A stretch of 52,373 nucleotides of DNA from Candidatus Coprenecus pullistercoris (GCA_019116965.1 DXAT01000074.1:1-52373), one strand, 5' to 3'. Positions 9,332 through 18,094 are shown, counted from the stretch's first letter. Numbers and translations are program-made. The notes: generated by a model not told the origin, from the letters alone.

Positions 9332-12300
9332 ATGAGTACTGAAAAAGTAGTGATGCCCGACTATCTGTTCGAGGCAAGCTGGGAAGTCTGCAATAAGGTG
9401 GGAGGAATCCATACCGTGCTCGCTTCCAAGTCCCTGAACCTTTCTAAAGAATTAAAGAACAATCATATACACATAGGCCCGGATGTATGGATGGATACCG
9501 CCCAGAATCCTGAGTTTACCGAGGATCCCATATTGTTCCGCACATGGCGCATTGCCGCGGCGGAGGAGGGCCTCAGACTCAGGGTCGGCCGCTGGAATAT
9601 TCCCGGCAATCCCATAGCCGTGCTGGTGGATTTCTCGCAGTTCATTCCCAAGAAGAACGAGATATTCACTTCCCTGTGGGAGAAATTCAAGCTGGATTCG
9701 CTGTCCGGCCAGTGGGACTTTATAGAGTCAGCCCTGTTCGGTTATGCGGCCGGAAAGGTGATTGAGAGCTTCGTGCGCTTCAATCTCCAGCCGCATCACA
9801 AGGTAGTCGCTCATTTCCACGAGTGGATGACAGGAGCCGGCATTCTGTATCTGAAGAGCGTCAAGGCACATGTGGCGACTATCTTCACTACCCATGCCAC
9901 TGTGGTGGGCCGTTGCCTGGCCTGCAACAATGTCCCTCTGTACGAGTCGCTCGGCAACTGCAACGCCGATGAGAAGGCCCGTTACTACAATGTGATGGCC
10001 AAGCATTCCCTGGAGCGTTGCGCCGCCGTCAATGCCGATGTGTTCACCACCGTGAGCGACATCACCGCAACAGAGTGCGAGAGGCTTCTTGGAAAGAAAG
10101 TAGACCTCATCACTCCCAACGGCTTTGACAACGGTATCGTCCCGTCCAAGGAAAGACTGCCGGAGGCTGTGGCTGAGGGCAGGAAGGTCCTGCTCAACCT
10201 GGCCGGAGCCATGTGCGGAGAGGACTGCTCCGATGCGTTTATCCTCGGCATAAGCGGCCGTTATGAATATAAGAACAAGGGTATAGACATATTTCTCGAT
10301 GTGCTCGGAAGGCTCAACAACTCCGGTTACAGCGGCAGGACCATAGTTGCGTTCATCATGGTGCCGGCCGGACATAACGGACCTGACAAGGATTTGGCAG
10401 CCAAGCTGGCCGGTAACGGTTCCGGATATCAGTGCCAGACCACTCACTGCCTCAATGAGCCTGGCAGTGACATCATACTCAGCCGTATGAAGGCTCTTGG
10501 ACTGACCAACCGCGCCGGCAGTAAGGTGAAGGCGATATTCGTTCCATCGTATCTCAATGGCAATGACGGAATCATCGGGAAGCAGTATTACGATCTGCTT
10601 CTGGCGATGGACATGACTCTTTTCCCGTCGTACTATGAGCCATGGGGATATACGCCTCTGGAATCGTTGGCTTTCGGTGTGCCGACTGTTACGACCACCC
10701 TTTCAGGATTCGGGCTGTGGGTGCGCAGCCACTACAACGCGGCCCATCCGTCCATAACTGTCGTCCAGCGCAATGACACCAATTACGAACAGGTGGTGGA
10801 CAATGTCCTCAAGGCCGTGATGGAGATGACGGAGCTGCCTGCCGACACTGTGCTCCATTACAAGGACAACGCCGTGGAAGTCTCCGAGATAGCGCTTTGG
10901 AAACACAATATCTTCTATTATAAGCAGGCGTATTCGCTTGCTCTTGAAAGGCTCGTGGATATTATGGGAGCTTTCCCCGATTACAAGGAGGATCAGGTGC
11001 AGAACTACCATCGCTTTGAGGTCAACCGTCCTTCGTGGAGCCGTGTGCTGGTTACGAGGGATATACCGGAAAGGCTCAGGGCTCTGGATGTCATATCCAA
11101 GAACCTTTGGTGGTGCTGGAACCAGGAGGCGATGGACCTGTTCATGAGCATCGATCCGGAGCTGTGGCGCAGATGCGAGCGCAACCCCATAGCCCTGCTC
11201 GACCGTCTTACACTCGATGATTACCGCAGGCTCGAGGGTGATGCCGACTTCATAGCCCGGATGGATGCCGTCTACGCTATATTCAATGAGTACATGGACG
11301 GGAAGAAGGACCGCAAGTCTCCGTCAATCGCGTATTTCAGCATGGAGTACGGTCTGGATACCTCTCTTAAGATATATTCAGGAGGTCTGGGAATCCTGGC
11401 AGGAGACTATCTCAAGGAATCCAGCGATATGAAGGTTAGGATGACGGGAGTAGGTCTGCTTTACCGTTACGGCTATTTCAGCCAGAGACTTACGGCACAG
11501 GGAGATCAGGTGGCGGATTATGAGCCGCAGGATTTCTTCAAGATACCCGCCATGCCTGTCAGGGACGACAATGGCAACTGGAAGATGGTGTCGATTGTCT
11601 TTCCAGGCCGGACTGTGCGTGCGAGGATATGGAGGGTGGATGTAGGCCGTACCGAACTGTATCTGCTCGACACGGACTTTGAGGACAACTTGCCGGAGGA
11701 CCGTCAGATCACGCATCACCTTTACGGAGGTGACTGGGAGAACCGTCTCAAGCAGGAGCTCCTTCTCGGTATCGGAGGTATACGCGCGCTGCGTACTCTC
11801 GGCATAGAGTGCGATATCTATCATTGCAACGAGGGACATGCGGCATTCATAGGACTTGAGAGACTGCGCGAGTATGTGGCCGGGAACCTTTCGTTCTCCG
11901 AAGCCCTGGAGCTTGTCCGTTGCTCCTCGCTCTTCACCACGCATACGCCCGTGCCGGCAGGTCACGATGCTTTCAGCGAGGACATGCTCAGGACATATCT
12001 CAATCATTATCCCCAGCGCATGAAGATAGACTGGGAGACCATGATGGCTCTTGGCAAGATCAATCCTGCCGACCGCAACGAGAAGTTCTCCATGAGCAAC
12101 CTGGCCTGCAATCTTTCCCAGGAGGTCAACGGCGTGAGCTGGATGCACGGAAAGGTCAGCCAGCAGATACTCGGCGGTCTGTGGCCGGGATATCTGCCTG
12201 AAGAGCTGCATATCGGCTATGTGACCAACGGAGTGCATTATCCGACATGGACCGCTCCGCAGTGGAAGAGGATACATGCTGCGGCTTTCGGTCCCGAGTT

Positions 12301-13567
12301 CGCAACTCACAAGTATGACAGGAAGTGCTTCGAAGGCATATACGGTGTCGATGACAAGGTGATATGGGATGTGCGCAACGAACTCCGCTCGAGAATGATA
12401 GAGGTGGTAAGGAAGCGTATATCCAATACCGATATATCCAGCCACTACTCGCCTCATCAGATAGTGACTATCAGGGACACACTGCGTAGTGATGTGCTGA
12501 CGATAGGTTTCGCAAGGCGGTTCGCCACCTATAAGAGGGCGCATCTTCTGTTCCGCGATATAGACCGTCTCAGTGCCATCGTCAACAATCCGGAGCATCC
12601 GGTTCAGTTCGTCTTCGCCGGCAAGGCCCATCCCGCCGACAAAGCCGGTCAGGACCTCATCAAGAGGATTGTGGACATATCCAAGATGCCTCAGTTCATA
12701 GGCAAGATAGTGTTCGTGCCCAATTACGATATGAACCTGGCGAAGGCTCTGGTGCAGGGTGTCGATGTGTGGATGAATACTCCCACGAGGCCCCTCGAGG
12801 CTTCCGGAACTTCCGGTGAGAAGGCCGCGATGAACGGTGTGATGCATTTCTCCGTGCTTGACGGTTGGTGGATAGAGGGTTATAAGAAAGATGCAGGCTG
12901 GGCCCTGCCCATGGAGCGTACCTATGAGGACCAGAACTTCCAGGACGAGCTGGATGCGGCTACTATCTACAATATCATAGAGAATGAGATTGCTCCGGGC
13001 TTCTATGAGAACCGTGACAAGAAAAGCGGGATACCGTCGCAGTGGATCAAGTACATCAAGAATACCATCGCGCGGGTGGCTTCCAACTTCACCACCAACA
13101 GGATGCTCAACGACTATCTCGACAAGTACTATATGCCGCTGTATCAGAGGACGCTCAGACTCAATGCCGATGACTGCGCGGTGGCTAAGGAGATAGCATT
13201 CTGGAAGAAGAATATCCGCCACAGCTGGCAGCATATAGAGATAAAGGACTATGTGCGCCCGACCGACTCCAACGACCAGCTGATGCTCGGCAAGGAGAGG
13301 GTGTTCCGTCTGGAGCTTTTCATCGGTGACATCAACCCTCATGACATAGGAGTCGAGCTCGTGTGGGCCGAACAGGACCGCAAGGGTGTCTATCATGTCC
13401 GTAAGTGCTTTACTTTCGACTATGAGTCGGGAGGCGACGGCACGGCGCGGTATGTATGTCATCTCGTACCGACGGCTACTGGCGCATATTACCTTACCGT
13501 GCGCGTGTTTGCAAAGAATGACCTCCTGCCGCACCGTCAGGACTTAGAGTTAGTGAGATGGTTGTAG
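9332..13567 (+). CDS. Fusion of GT3 glycogen synthase and GT35 alpha-glucan phosphorylase
   Basis: A 1411-residue protein joining building and breakdown activities. Residues about 1-560 are a GT3 glycogen synthase of the animal/fungal type: YLFEASWEVCNKVGGIHTVL near the start, HFHEWMTGAG, TTHATVVGR and the FPSYYEPWGYTPLESLAFG donor motif. Residues about 570-1411 are a short-form glucan phosphorylase: IAYFSMEYGLDTSLKIYSGG, EGHAAF, FTTHTPVPAGHDAF, RRFATYKRAHLL and EASGTSGEKAAMNG, where K1164 is the expected pyridoxal-phosphate lysine. Both halves keep their key motifs. GT3 enzymes use UDP-glucose and need no glgC, which is absent here. The family pair is known from Bacteroidota genomes; activity balance in the fused protein is my inference. 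Confidence 0.92.
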   Translation: MSTEKVVMPDYLFEASWEVCNKVGGIHTVLASKSLNLSKELKNNHIHIGPDVWMDTAQNPEFTEDPILFRTWRIAAAEEGLRLRVGRWNIPGNPIAVLVDFSQFIPKKNEIFTSLWEKFKLDSLSGQWDFIESALFGYAAGKVIESFVRFNLQPHHKVVAHFHEWMTGAGILYLKSVKAHVATIFTTHATVVGRCLACNNVPLYESLGNCNADEKARYYNVMAKHSLERCAAVNADVFTTVSDITATECERLLGKKVDLITPNGFDNGIVPSKERLPEAVAEGRKVLLNLAGAMCGEDCSDAFILGISGRYEYKNKGIDIFLDVLGRLNNSGYSGRTIVAFIMVPAGHNGPDKDLAAKLAGNGSGYQCQTTHCLNEPGSDIILSRMKALGLTNRAGSKVKAIFVPSYLNGNDGIIGKQYYDLLLAMDMTLFPSYYEPWGYTPLESLAFGVPTVTTTLSGFGLWVRSHYNAAHPSITVVQRNDTNYEQVVDNVLKAVMEMTELPADTVLHYKDNAVEVSEIALWKHNIFYYKQAYSLALERLVDIMGAFPDYKEDQVQNYHRFEVNRPSWSRVLVTRDIPERLRALDVISKNLWWCWNQEAMDLFMSIDPELWRRCERNPIALLDRLTLDDYRRLEGDADFIARMDAVYAIFNEYMDGKKDRKSPSIAYFSMEYGLDTSLKIYSGGLGILAGDYLKESSDMKVRMTGVGLLYRYGYFSQRLTAQGDQVADYEPQDFFKIPAMPVRDDNGNWKMVSIVFPGRTVRARIWRVDVGRTELYLLDTDFEDNLPEDRQITHHLYGGDWENRLKQELLLGIGGIRALRTLGIECDIYHCNEGHAAFIGLERLREYVAGNLSFSEALELVRCSSLFTTHTPVPAGHDAFSEDMLRTYLNHYPQRMKIDWETMMALGKINPADRNEKFSMSNLACNLSQEVNGVSWMHGKVSQQILGGLWPGYLPEELHIGYVTNGVHYPTWTAPQWKRIHAAAFGPEFATHKYDRKCFEGIYGVDDKVIWDVRNELRSRMIEVVRKRISNTDISSHYSPHQIVTIRDTLRSDVLTIGFARRFATYKRAHLLFRDIDRLSAIVNNPEHPVQFVFAGKAHPADKAGQDLIKRIVDISKMPQFIGKIVFVPNYDMNLAKALVQGVDVWMNTPTRPLEASGTSGEKAAMNGVMHFSVLDGWWIEGYKKDAGWALPMERTYEDQNFQDELDAATIYNIIENEIAPGFYENRDKKSGIPSQWIKYIKNTIARVASNFTTNRMLNDYLDKYYMPLYQRTLRLNADDCAVAKEIAFWKKNIRHSWQHIEIKDYVRPTDSNDQLMLGKERVFRLELFIGDINPHDIGVELVWAEQDRKGVYHVRKCFTFDYESGGDGTARYVCHLVPTATGAYYLTVRVFAKNDLLPHRQDLELVRWL

Positions 13568-14451
13568 CGGCCACTGGTTTCTTCGACGGAGTGCATGCCG
13601 GCCACCGGGCCGTGCTTCAGGTGCTGAAGGACACGGCCCGGGAGGAGGGCGAGGAGAGTGCTGTCGTTACATTCTGGCCGCATCCGCGCAATGTGCTGCA
13701 GCAGGACGCGTCGTCGTTCCGTCTGCTCAACACTATCGATGAGAAAAAGGCGCTGATCCGTGCTTTCGGTATAGACCAGATTCATGTGATTCCATTTACG
13801 AGGGATTTCAGCCAGTTGAGCACTACGGAGTTCATGAGGGAGTATCTCGTGGACCGTTTCCGCGTGGATACCCTCATCATCGGCTATGACCACAGGCTCG
13901 GCCGTTCCTCCACCGCTTCGCGGGAGGAACTGGCCGCGATTGCCGCCGGTGTGGGGCTTAGGACAAGGATAGTGGAGGAGGTGCACTGCGATGACCGCAA
14001 GGTCAGCTCCACTCAGATACGCAATCTGCTTGCCGCCGGTGATGTATGCAGTGCCGGCCAGATGCTCGGCTACCGTTATACCCTGCATGGGGTTGTGGTG
14101 TCCGGCAACATGCTCGGCCGTACCCTTGGCTTCCCTACGGCCAACATGCAGCTTTACGAGCCGCTCAAGGTCGTTCCGGCTGACGGAGTCTATGCGGTAG
14201 GTGTAGAGGTGCTCGGGCAGCGTTTCGGCGGGATGTGCAATATAGGTACCCGTCCGACGGTGGACAAGGGCAATGCCCGCACTATCGAGACGCATATATT
14301 CGATTTCCATGACGATATCTATGGTCTCGATATCCGGATAGACTTTGTCGGCCGTATCCGTGATGAACGCTGCTTCCCGTCTGTAGGGGAGCTTCGCTCG
14401 CAGATGACCCGTGACTCCCTTACCGCCAGGCATATGCTCGCTTCCTGTTGA
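13558..14451 (+). CDS. ribF: Bifunctional riboflavin kinase / FAD synthetase
   Basis: Converts riboflavin to FMN and then FAD in the cytosol. The 297 residues hold an N-terminal nucleotidyltransferase (ATGFFDGVHAGHR, the HxGH-type motif near 6-16; later DHRLGR and KVSSTQIRNLL) and a C-terminal riboflavin kinase (GNMLGRTLGFPTANM, GMCNIGTRPTV, ETHIFDF). The ATG lies 10 bases before the end of the glucan fusion gene in another frame, so the genes overlap and are likely co-translated. Other in-frame starts would lose the nucleotide-binding loop. Confidence 0.95.
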   Translation: MVVAATGFFDGVHAGHRAVLQVLKDTAREEGEESAVVTFWPHPRNVLQQDASSFRLLNTIDEKKALIRAFGIDQIHVIPFTRDFSQLSTTEFMREYLVDRFRVDTLIIGYDHRLGRSSTASREELAAIAAGVGLRTRIVEEVHCDDRKVSSTQIRNLLAAGDVCSAGQMLGYRYTLHGVVVSGNMLGRTLGFPTANMQLYEPLKVVPADGVYAVGVEVLGQRFGGMCNIGTRPTVDKGNARTIETHIFDFHDDIYGLDIRIDFVGRIRDERCFPSVGELRSQMTRDSLTARHMLASC

Positions 14452-14455
14452 TGCC

Positions 14456-14743
14456 ATGAAAAGTCAGCTGCTGGTTTTTATCTCATCGGTTCTTCTCCTT
14501 ATGTCCGCCATCTGTTTTTCCCATATCGGGTACAGGCACAGTAAGAGCCCTCGTCCTCTTTTTCGCCCAAGGTCCGTTACGAGGGCAGTGTGTCGGCGGG
14601 GAATGTTTTGGTTCGGTGCAGAACATAAGCCATTTGGCGGATTGTCATTGCATACCTCTCACGGATGCGACTGCTGCAGGACGGGAAAAATTTCTGTATA
14701 TAGGCGGCAATGCGGATTATATGTTTTTGCAGAATGTAATTAA
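14456..14743 (+). CDS. Possible small secreted protein, doubtful
   Basis: A 95-codon reading frame starting 4 bases after ribF. Its first 24 residues (KSQLLVFISSVLLLMSAICF) look like a signal peptide or membrane helix, but the remainder is rich in Cys, Arg and His and resembles no family I know. Coding-like stretches also occur in the two other frames between 14560 and 14870, so this may be the wreck of a longer secreted protein with frameshifts. The rest of the gap to 14886 is AT-richer and shows no other gene. Confidence 0.3.
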   Translation: MKSQLLVFISSVLLLMSAICFSHIGYRHSKSPRPLFRPRSVTRAVCRRGMFWFGAEHKPFGGLSLHTSHGCDCCRTGKISVYRRQCGLYVFAECN

Positions 14744-14886
14744 ATTGTGTCCTGTACATTTGGAGGCCAATTTTCCTGCATTGAGCAGGTATCGGCTACC
14801 GTTTCTGAAGCCGTATCACTTTTGGATAACTCAAAGAGTTGTCGCTTCGATGTTGGGCAGGTGGTGAAAATTGTTACATTTGCAGT

Positions 14887-15258
14887 ATGGATTGGCTTGG
14901 TATCATAGTTGCAGTACTGGTGTTTGTGCTGCCTCCGTTGTTGGAGAACCGCAGAAAGAGACATGTGGAGCATCATGACGAAGCACAGGATCCTGTGTGG
15001 GAAGAATATCGGGATGAGATGCGGAGTCCGGAGCCGGTAGAGGTTGAACGACTTTCCGGGAAAGAGGAAGTACGGTCTGCAGAAGAACCGTCCGCTCTCC
15101 GGCCGGAGGCTCGGATGGAAGCGGCTCCATCAGTTTCCGACACTTCGCATATACAGGATGCTGCGCCGCGCGCGAAACGGCGTTTCAATGCCCGTGACAT
15201 GGTGATCTATTCCGAAATACTCCATCCGAAATATTTGGAGAAAAGAGAAAATTTATAG
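14887..15258 (+). CDS. Small membrane-anchored protein of unknown function
   Basis: 123 residues. One hydrophobic helix at residues 2-19 (DWLGIIVAVLVFVLPPLL) is followed by a basic stop-transfer patch (ENRRKRH) and a hydrophilic, Glu/Arg/Pro-rich cytoplasmic tail that is probably disordered. The C-terminus MVIYSEILHPKYLEKREN looks conserved in character and may be a docking motif. The ATG at 14887 is preferred over an upstream start at 14839 because it puts the helix at the N-terminus. The greA promoter overlaps its 3' end. I do not recognise a family. Confidence 0.7.
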   Translation: MDWLGIIVAVLVFVLPPLLENRRKRHVEHHDEAQDPVWEEYRDEMRSPEPVEVERLSGKEEVRSAEEPSALRPEARMEAAPSVSDTSHIQDAAPRAKRRFNARDMVIYSEILHPKYLEKRENL

Positions 15259-15266
15259 TATCTTTG
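15234..15266 (+). promoter_or_regulatory. Predicted Bacteroidota-type promoter of greA
   Basis: TTTG (15234-15237) as -33 element and TATCTTTG (15259-15266) as an exact TAnnTTTG -7 element, 21 bases apart. Transcription should start near 15270, directly ahead of a hairpin. Confidence 0.7.
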
Positions 15267-15269
15267 CAC

Positions 15270-15317
15270 AAGAAAGGGTCCCGTACTGAGATGCGCGGGA
15301 TTCTTTTTTGTATTTTT
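15270..15317 (+). promoter_or_regulatory. Terminator-like leader hairpin upstream of greA
   Basis: AAGAA (15270-15274) pairs with TTCTT (15301-15305), and TCCCG (15279-15283) with CGGGA (15296-15300), with a 4-base bulge and a 12-base loop. Two U-rich runs follow (15304-15309 and 15312-15317). It lies between the promoter and the greA start at the very 5' end of the predicted transcript, so it may act as an attenuator or release a short leader RNA. Confidence 0.5.
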
Positions 15318-15338
15318 TGAACTCAAGTAAGATTAAAT

Positions 15339-15809
15339 ATGTCTGACATCCATTATGTTACATCGGAAGGCCTTGAAAAGCTCAAGGCCGAGCTGGCCGA
15401 GGCCGTCAGCCAGCGTCCCGTTATCTCCAGACAGATAGCGGAGGCAAGAGATAAAGGCGACCTGTCTGAGAACGCGGAGTATGATGCAGCCAAGGAAGCC
15501 CAGGGGCTGCTGGAACTCAGGATCTCCAAGCTCGAGAATCTGGTAGCCAATGCAAGGGTCATCGATGAGTCGAAGATCAACACGGACCATGTGCAGATGC
15601 TTACCAAGGTGACTCTCAGAAACCTGCTCAACAATACCACTGTGCAGTACACATTGGTGGGAGAGAGCGAGGCAAACTTCCGGGAGGGAAAGTTGGCGGC
15701 CGGTACGCCCATAGGAAAAGCCCTTATGGGCAAGAAAAAAGGGGATGTCGTGGAGGTAAAGGTGCCTTCCGGGGTTCTCAAGTTTGAAATTCTGGATATC
15801 TCATTATAG
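15339..15809 (+). CDS. greA: Transcription elongation factor GreA
   Basis: Rescues backtracked RNA polymerase by stimulating transcript cleavage. The 156 residues contain the N-terminal coiled coil (GLEKLKAELAEAVSQRP to about residue 75) with the tip acidic pair in KGDLSENAEYDAAKE (Asp and Glu that reach into the polymerase active site), and the C-terminal FKBP-like domain (TPIGKALMGKKKGDVVEVKVPSG). Normal length. It follows a promoter and a terminator-like leader and precedes a HIT gene by 9 bases. Confidence 0.97.
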   Translation: MSDIHYVTSEGLEKLKAELAEAVSQRPVISRQIAEARDKGDLSENAEYDAAKEAQGLLELRISKLENLVANARVIDESKINTDHVQMLTKVTLRNLLNNTTVQYTLVGESEANFREGKLAAGTPIGKALMGKKKGDVVEVKVPSGVLKFEILDISL

Positions 15810-15818
15810 CGGAAAGGT

Positions 15819-16220
15819 ATGGCATCTGTCTTTACAAAAATAGTCAACGGAGAGATACCTTCATACAAGGTGGCCGAGACGGAGCATTGCTATGCGTTTT
15901 TAGATATCAATCCTCTGAAGGCCGGACACACTCTGGTCATTCCGAAGAAAGAGGTGGATTATCTTTTCGATTTGGACAGTGAGCTGTATGCCGAGCTTAT
16001 GCTCTTTGCCCGTAAGGTAGCGATGGCCGTTAAGGCTGCCGTGCCCTGCAAGAGGGTAGGAGTGGCCGTGCTTGGCATGGAGGTTCCTCACGCGCACATT
16101 CATCTGGTACCGATGGACAGTGAGGGTGACCTCGACTTCAAGAATAAGAAACTGGAGCTGACTCCCGAACGCTTCAAGGAGACGGCAGCCGCCATTGCCT
16201 CGAAGTATGCTGAACTGTAG
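15819..16220 (+). CDS. HIT family nucleotide-binding hydrolase
   Basis: Histidine-triad protein of 133 residues, an HINT-like nucleotide phosphoramidase or hydrolase. The N-terminal block FTKIVNGEIPSYKVAET and the catalytic triad VPHAHIHLVPM (near 90-100) are complete. DINPLKAGHTLVIPKKEVD is the usual central block. It is co-oriented with greA, 9 bases downstream, and its last 14 bases overlap the next gene. Confidence 0.94.
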   Translation: MASVFTKIVNGEIPSYKVAETEHCYAFLDINPLKAGHTLVIPKKEVDYLFDLDSELYAELMLFARKVAMAVKAAVPCKRVGVAVLGMEVPHAHIHLVPMDSEGDLDFKNKKLELTPERFKETAAAIASKYAEL

Positions 16221-17370
16221 GTGTTTGCGGAAGTTGGCTCCGGTAGCTGCCTTGTTCTGTATGGCTGCGGCCTCATGTTCGGACAAGGATGCCGCCGGAG
16301 TATCGCTGAGTGTGGACGGGGCTCCGGACAGCAGTATGGCAGTAGTCTCCAGGCTGGCGGTCAACCGGCTGGAGGTGCTGGACACTCTGTGGCTCATCTC
16401 CGGAAAGGCTGAGACGGATGTTCCGGTAGTGCCCGGTTCTCCGGAATTCGTATATATCGCTTGCGGCCATGGTCCGGATGTGCCGCTGCTGCTCAAGGCG
16501 GGAGACAGGGTGTCCGTATCGTGTGGCTGGAACAGCGGTGCGGAGGTGAGCGTGGAAGGTTCTCCGGAATCGGTGCTTCTTGGGCAGGTGGACAGTGCGG
16601 TGAGAGCATTCAACGAAGCGTTTGATTCTTTGTCCGCGGTGATTTCGGAAAAGTCGTCTTCAGGAGACGGAGCCGGGGAGCTGAAGGCCCGCAGAGAGCT
16701 CGGGGCACTGTATGTGGCCCGCAAGCAGGAGGCTTTGAGGTATATTCTGTCCAATCCATATTCAATGACGGTCGTGCCGGTGCTGTATCAGGAGACGCCT
16801 GAGGGGCAGCGTATATTTGATGAGGCTATGGATGCGGTAGTCATGAAAAGAGCGTATGATTCATTGATGACCGTATATCCATCATCTCCTTATCTGGCAG
16901 CCGTGGCAGATGATATAGAGACGAGACTCAGGCTCATGGAGATGGACAGGCTCATGGCTGACGCCGGAGAGATGGATTTTCCCGAGATATCACTCGGTGA
17001 TATCAACGGCCGGACGCAGTCACTGTCTTCGTTGAAGGGGCAGGTTGTGGTACTTCTGTTCTGGGACTCGTCCGATCCGGAACAGCGCATGTACAATACG
17101 GCTCTCAAGGGACTGTATGAGCGGTGCCATGATTCAGGTTTAGAGGTGTATCAGGTGGCGCTGACAGCCGATAAGGCGGCATGGGCCATGCAGGTCAGGG
17201 AGCAGCAGTTGCCGTGGATAAGTGTCTGCGATCAGGCAGGAACATCATCCGTACTGTACAATGTGCAGCGCCTGCCGGCCATGTATGTGATATCAAGGGA
17301 TGGAGAAATCACTGCCAGGGACATGTTCGACATGAACAGCCTAAGTGCGGAGGTCAACAGGCTGCTATAG
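16207..17370 (+). CDS. Thioredoxin-fold lipoprotein lacking the CxxC motif
   Basis: 387 residues with a lipoprotein signal (KLAPVAALFCMAAASC, lipid on the Cys), a middle region like the DUF4369 domain of Bacteroidota TlpA/ResA relatives, and a C-terminal AhpC-TSA/thioredoxin domain (FPEISLGDINGRTQSLSSLK, then VVVLLFWDSSDPEQR, later LPAMYVISRDGEI with the cis-Pro). The redox site, usually W-C-x-x-C, reads WDSSDPEQ, so no disulphide chemistry is possible there. The ATG at 16207 is preferred over TTG at 16195. Probably a periplasmic or outer-membrane anchored binding protein. Convergent with tsaB, overlapping 6 bases. Confidence 0.85.
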   Translation: MLNCRCLRKLAPVAALFCMAAASCSDKDAAGVSLSVDGAPDSSMAVVSRLAVNRLEVLDTLWLISGKAETDVPVVPGSPEFVYIACGHGPDVPLLLKAGDRVSVSCGWNSGAEVSVEGSPESVLLGQVDSAVRAFNEAFDSLSAVISEKSSSGDGAGELKARRELGALYVARKQEALRYILSNPYSMTVVPVLYQETPEGQRIFDEAMDAVVMKRAYDSLMTVYPSSPYLAAVADDIETRLRLMEMDRLMADAGEMDFPEISLGDINGRTQSLSSLKGQVVVLLFWDSSDPEQRMYNTALKGLYERCHDSGLEVYQVALTADKAAWAMQVREQQLPWISVCDQAGTSSVLYNVQRLPAMYVISRDGEITARDMFDMNSLSAEVNRLL

Positions 17371-18090
17371 ATTTTTCGGATGCAGTACGGCCTCGATTTT
17401 CCTTGACGGGTCGGCTGCAATGAATTCTTTAAGATAGAAAGGTTCGAAGTACGCGGTGTCTTCGAATCTTTTTTCTTTTAATGCGGCGAAAGCCGGAACA
17501 GCCATGTCAGCCGCGTCAGGATGCGAGGGAAGGAATACGGCCCTGCTGCGGAATGCTTCCGGCAGGATGTTTTCGTATTTGGCTGCACCGTCGCCGGTGA
17601 ATATTATTCTGGAATGACTGCTGAACTCGGATGCGAATGTGTCAGGTTCCAGTATTACGGCCTTGATGTCGGACAGTCTCTTCCCGTCAGGACCGAACAA
17701 GGCTGTATACACTTCCATCCTTCTTGCGTCTATCATAGGGATGATGAGGGCGTCCTGAACCTCCGGCTTTCCGGCAGTCTTGCGGGCGAGGACGGACAGG
17801 GTGTCGACGGCGATGAGCGGAATGCCTGCCCCCAGGCAGATGCCTTTGGCGGTGGATACACCGACTCTCAGTCCGGTATAGGAGCCTGGTCCGGAGCTTA
17901 CGGCTACGGCGGCGAGCTCCTTTGCGGTGATGGAGGCCTGTGTGAGCACTTCTTTTATTGCCGGAGCGAGGTCGGATGCCTGTCGTCTCGGTTCGGTTAT
18001 ACACTGCGCGGCTATGACGCGCTCTCCGTCTGTAAGCGCCGCCGAGCATACATCGGTGGCAGTCTCAATAAGCAGTATGCGGCAGTTCAT
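17365..18090 (-). CDS. tsaB: tRNA threonylcarbamoyladenosine biosynthesis protein TsaB
   Basis: Partner of TsaD in making the t6A modification at position 37 of ANN-decoding tRNAs. 241 residues of the ASKHA fold: ILLIETATDVCSAAL at the start, RRQASDLAPAIKEVL, and the hallmark SSGPGSYTGLRVGVSTAKG. The ATG at 18090 gives the standard N-terminus and leaves 4 bases after the exporter adaptor stop; an upstream start at 18111 would overlap that gene. It is a housekeeping gene at the end of the peptide-export gene run, probably transcribed with it. Confidence 0.94.
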   Translation of the reverse strand: MNCRILLIETATDVCSAALTDGERVIAAQCITEPRRQASDLAPAIKEVLTQASITAKELAAVAVSSGPGSYTGLRVGVSTAKGICLGAGIPLIAVDTLSVLARKTAGKPEVQDALIIPMIDARRMEVYTALFGPDGKRLSDIKAVILEPDTFASEFSSHSRIIFTGDGAAKYENILPEAFRSRAVFLPSHPDAADMAVPAFAALKEKRFEDTAYFEPFYLKEFIAADPSRKIEAVLHPKNL

Positions 18091-18094
18091 GATG

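Noticed and set aside
11378-13534. Minus-strand open frame of 718 codons opposite the phosphorylase half of the fusion
   Set aside because: Antisense shadow of a gene with clear catalytic motifs; composition is not protein-like.
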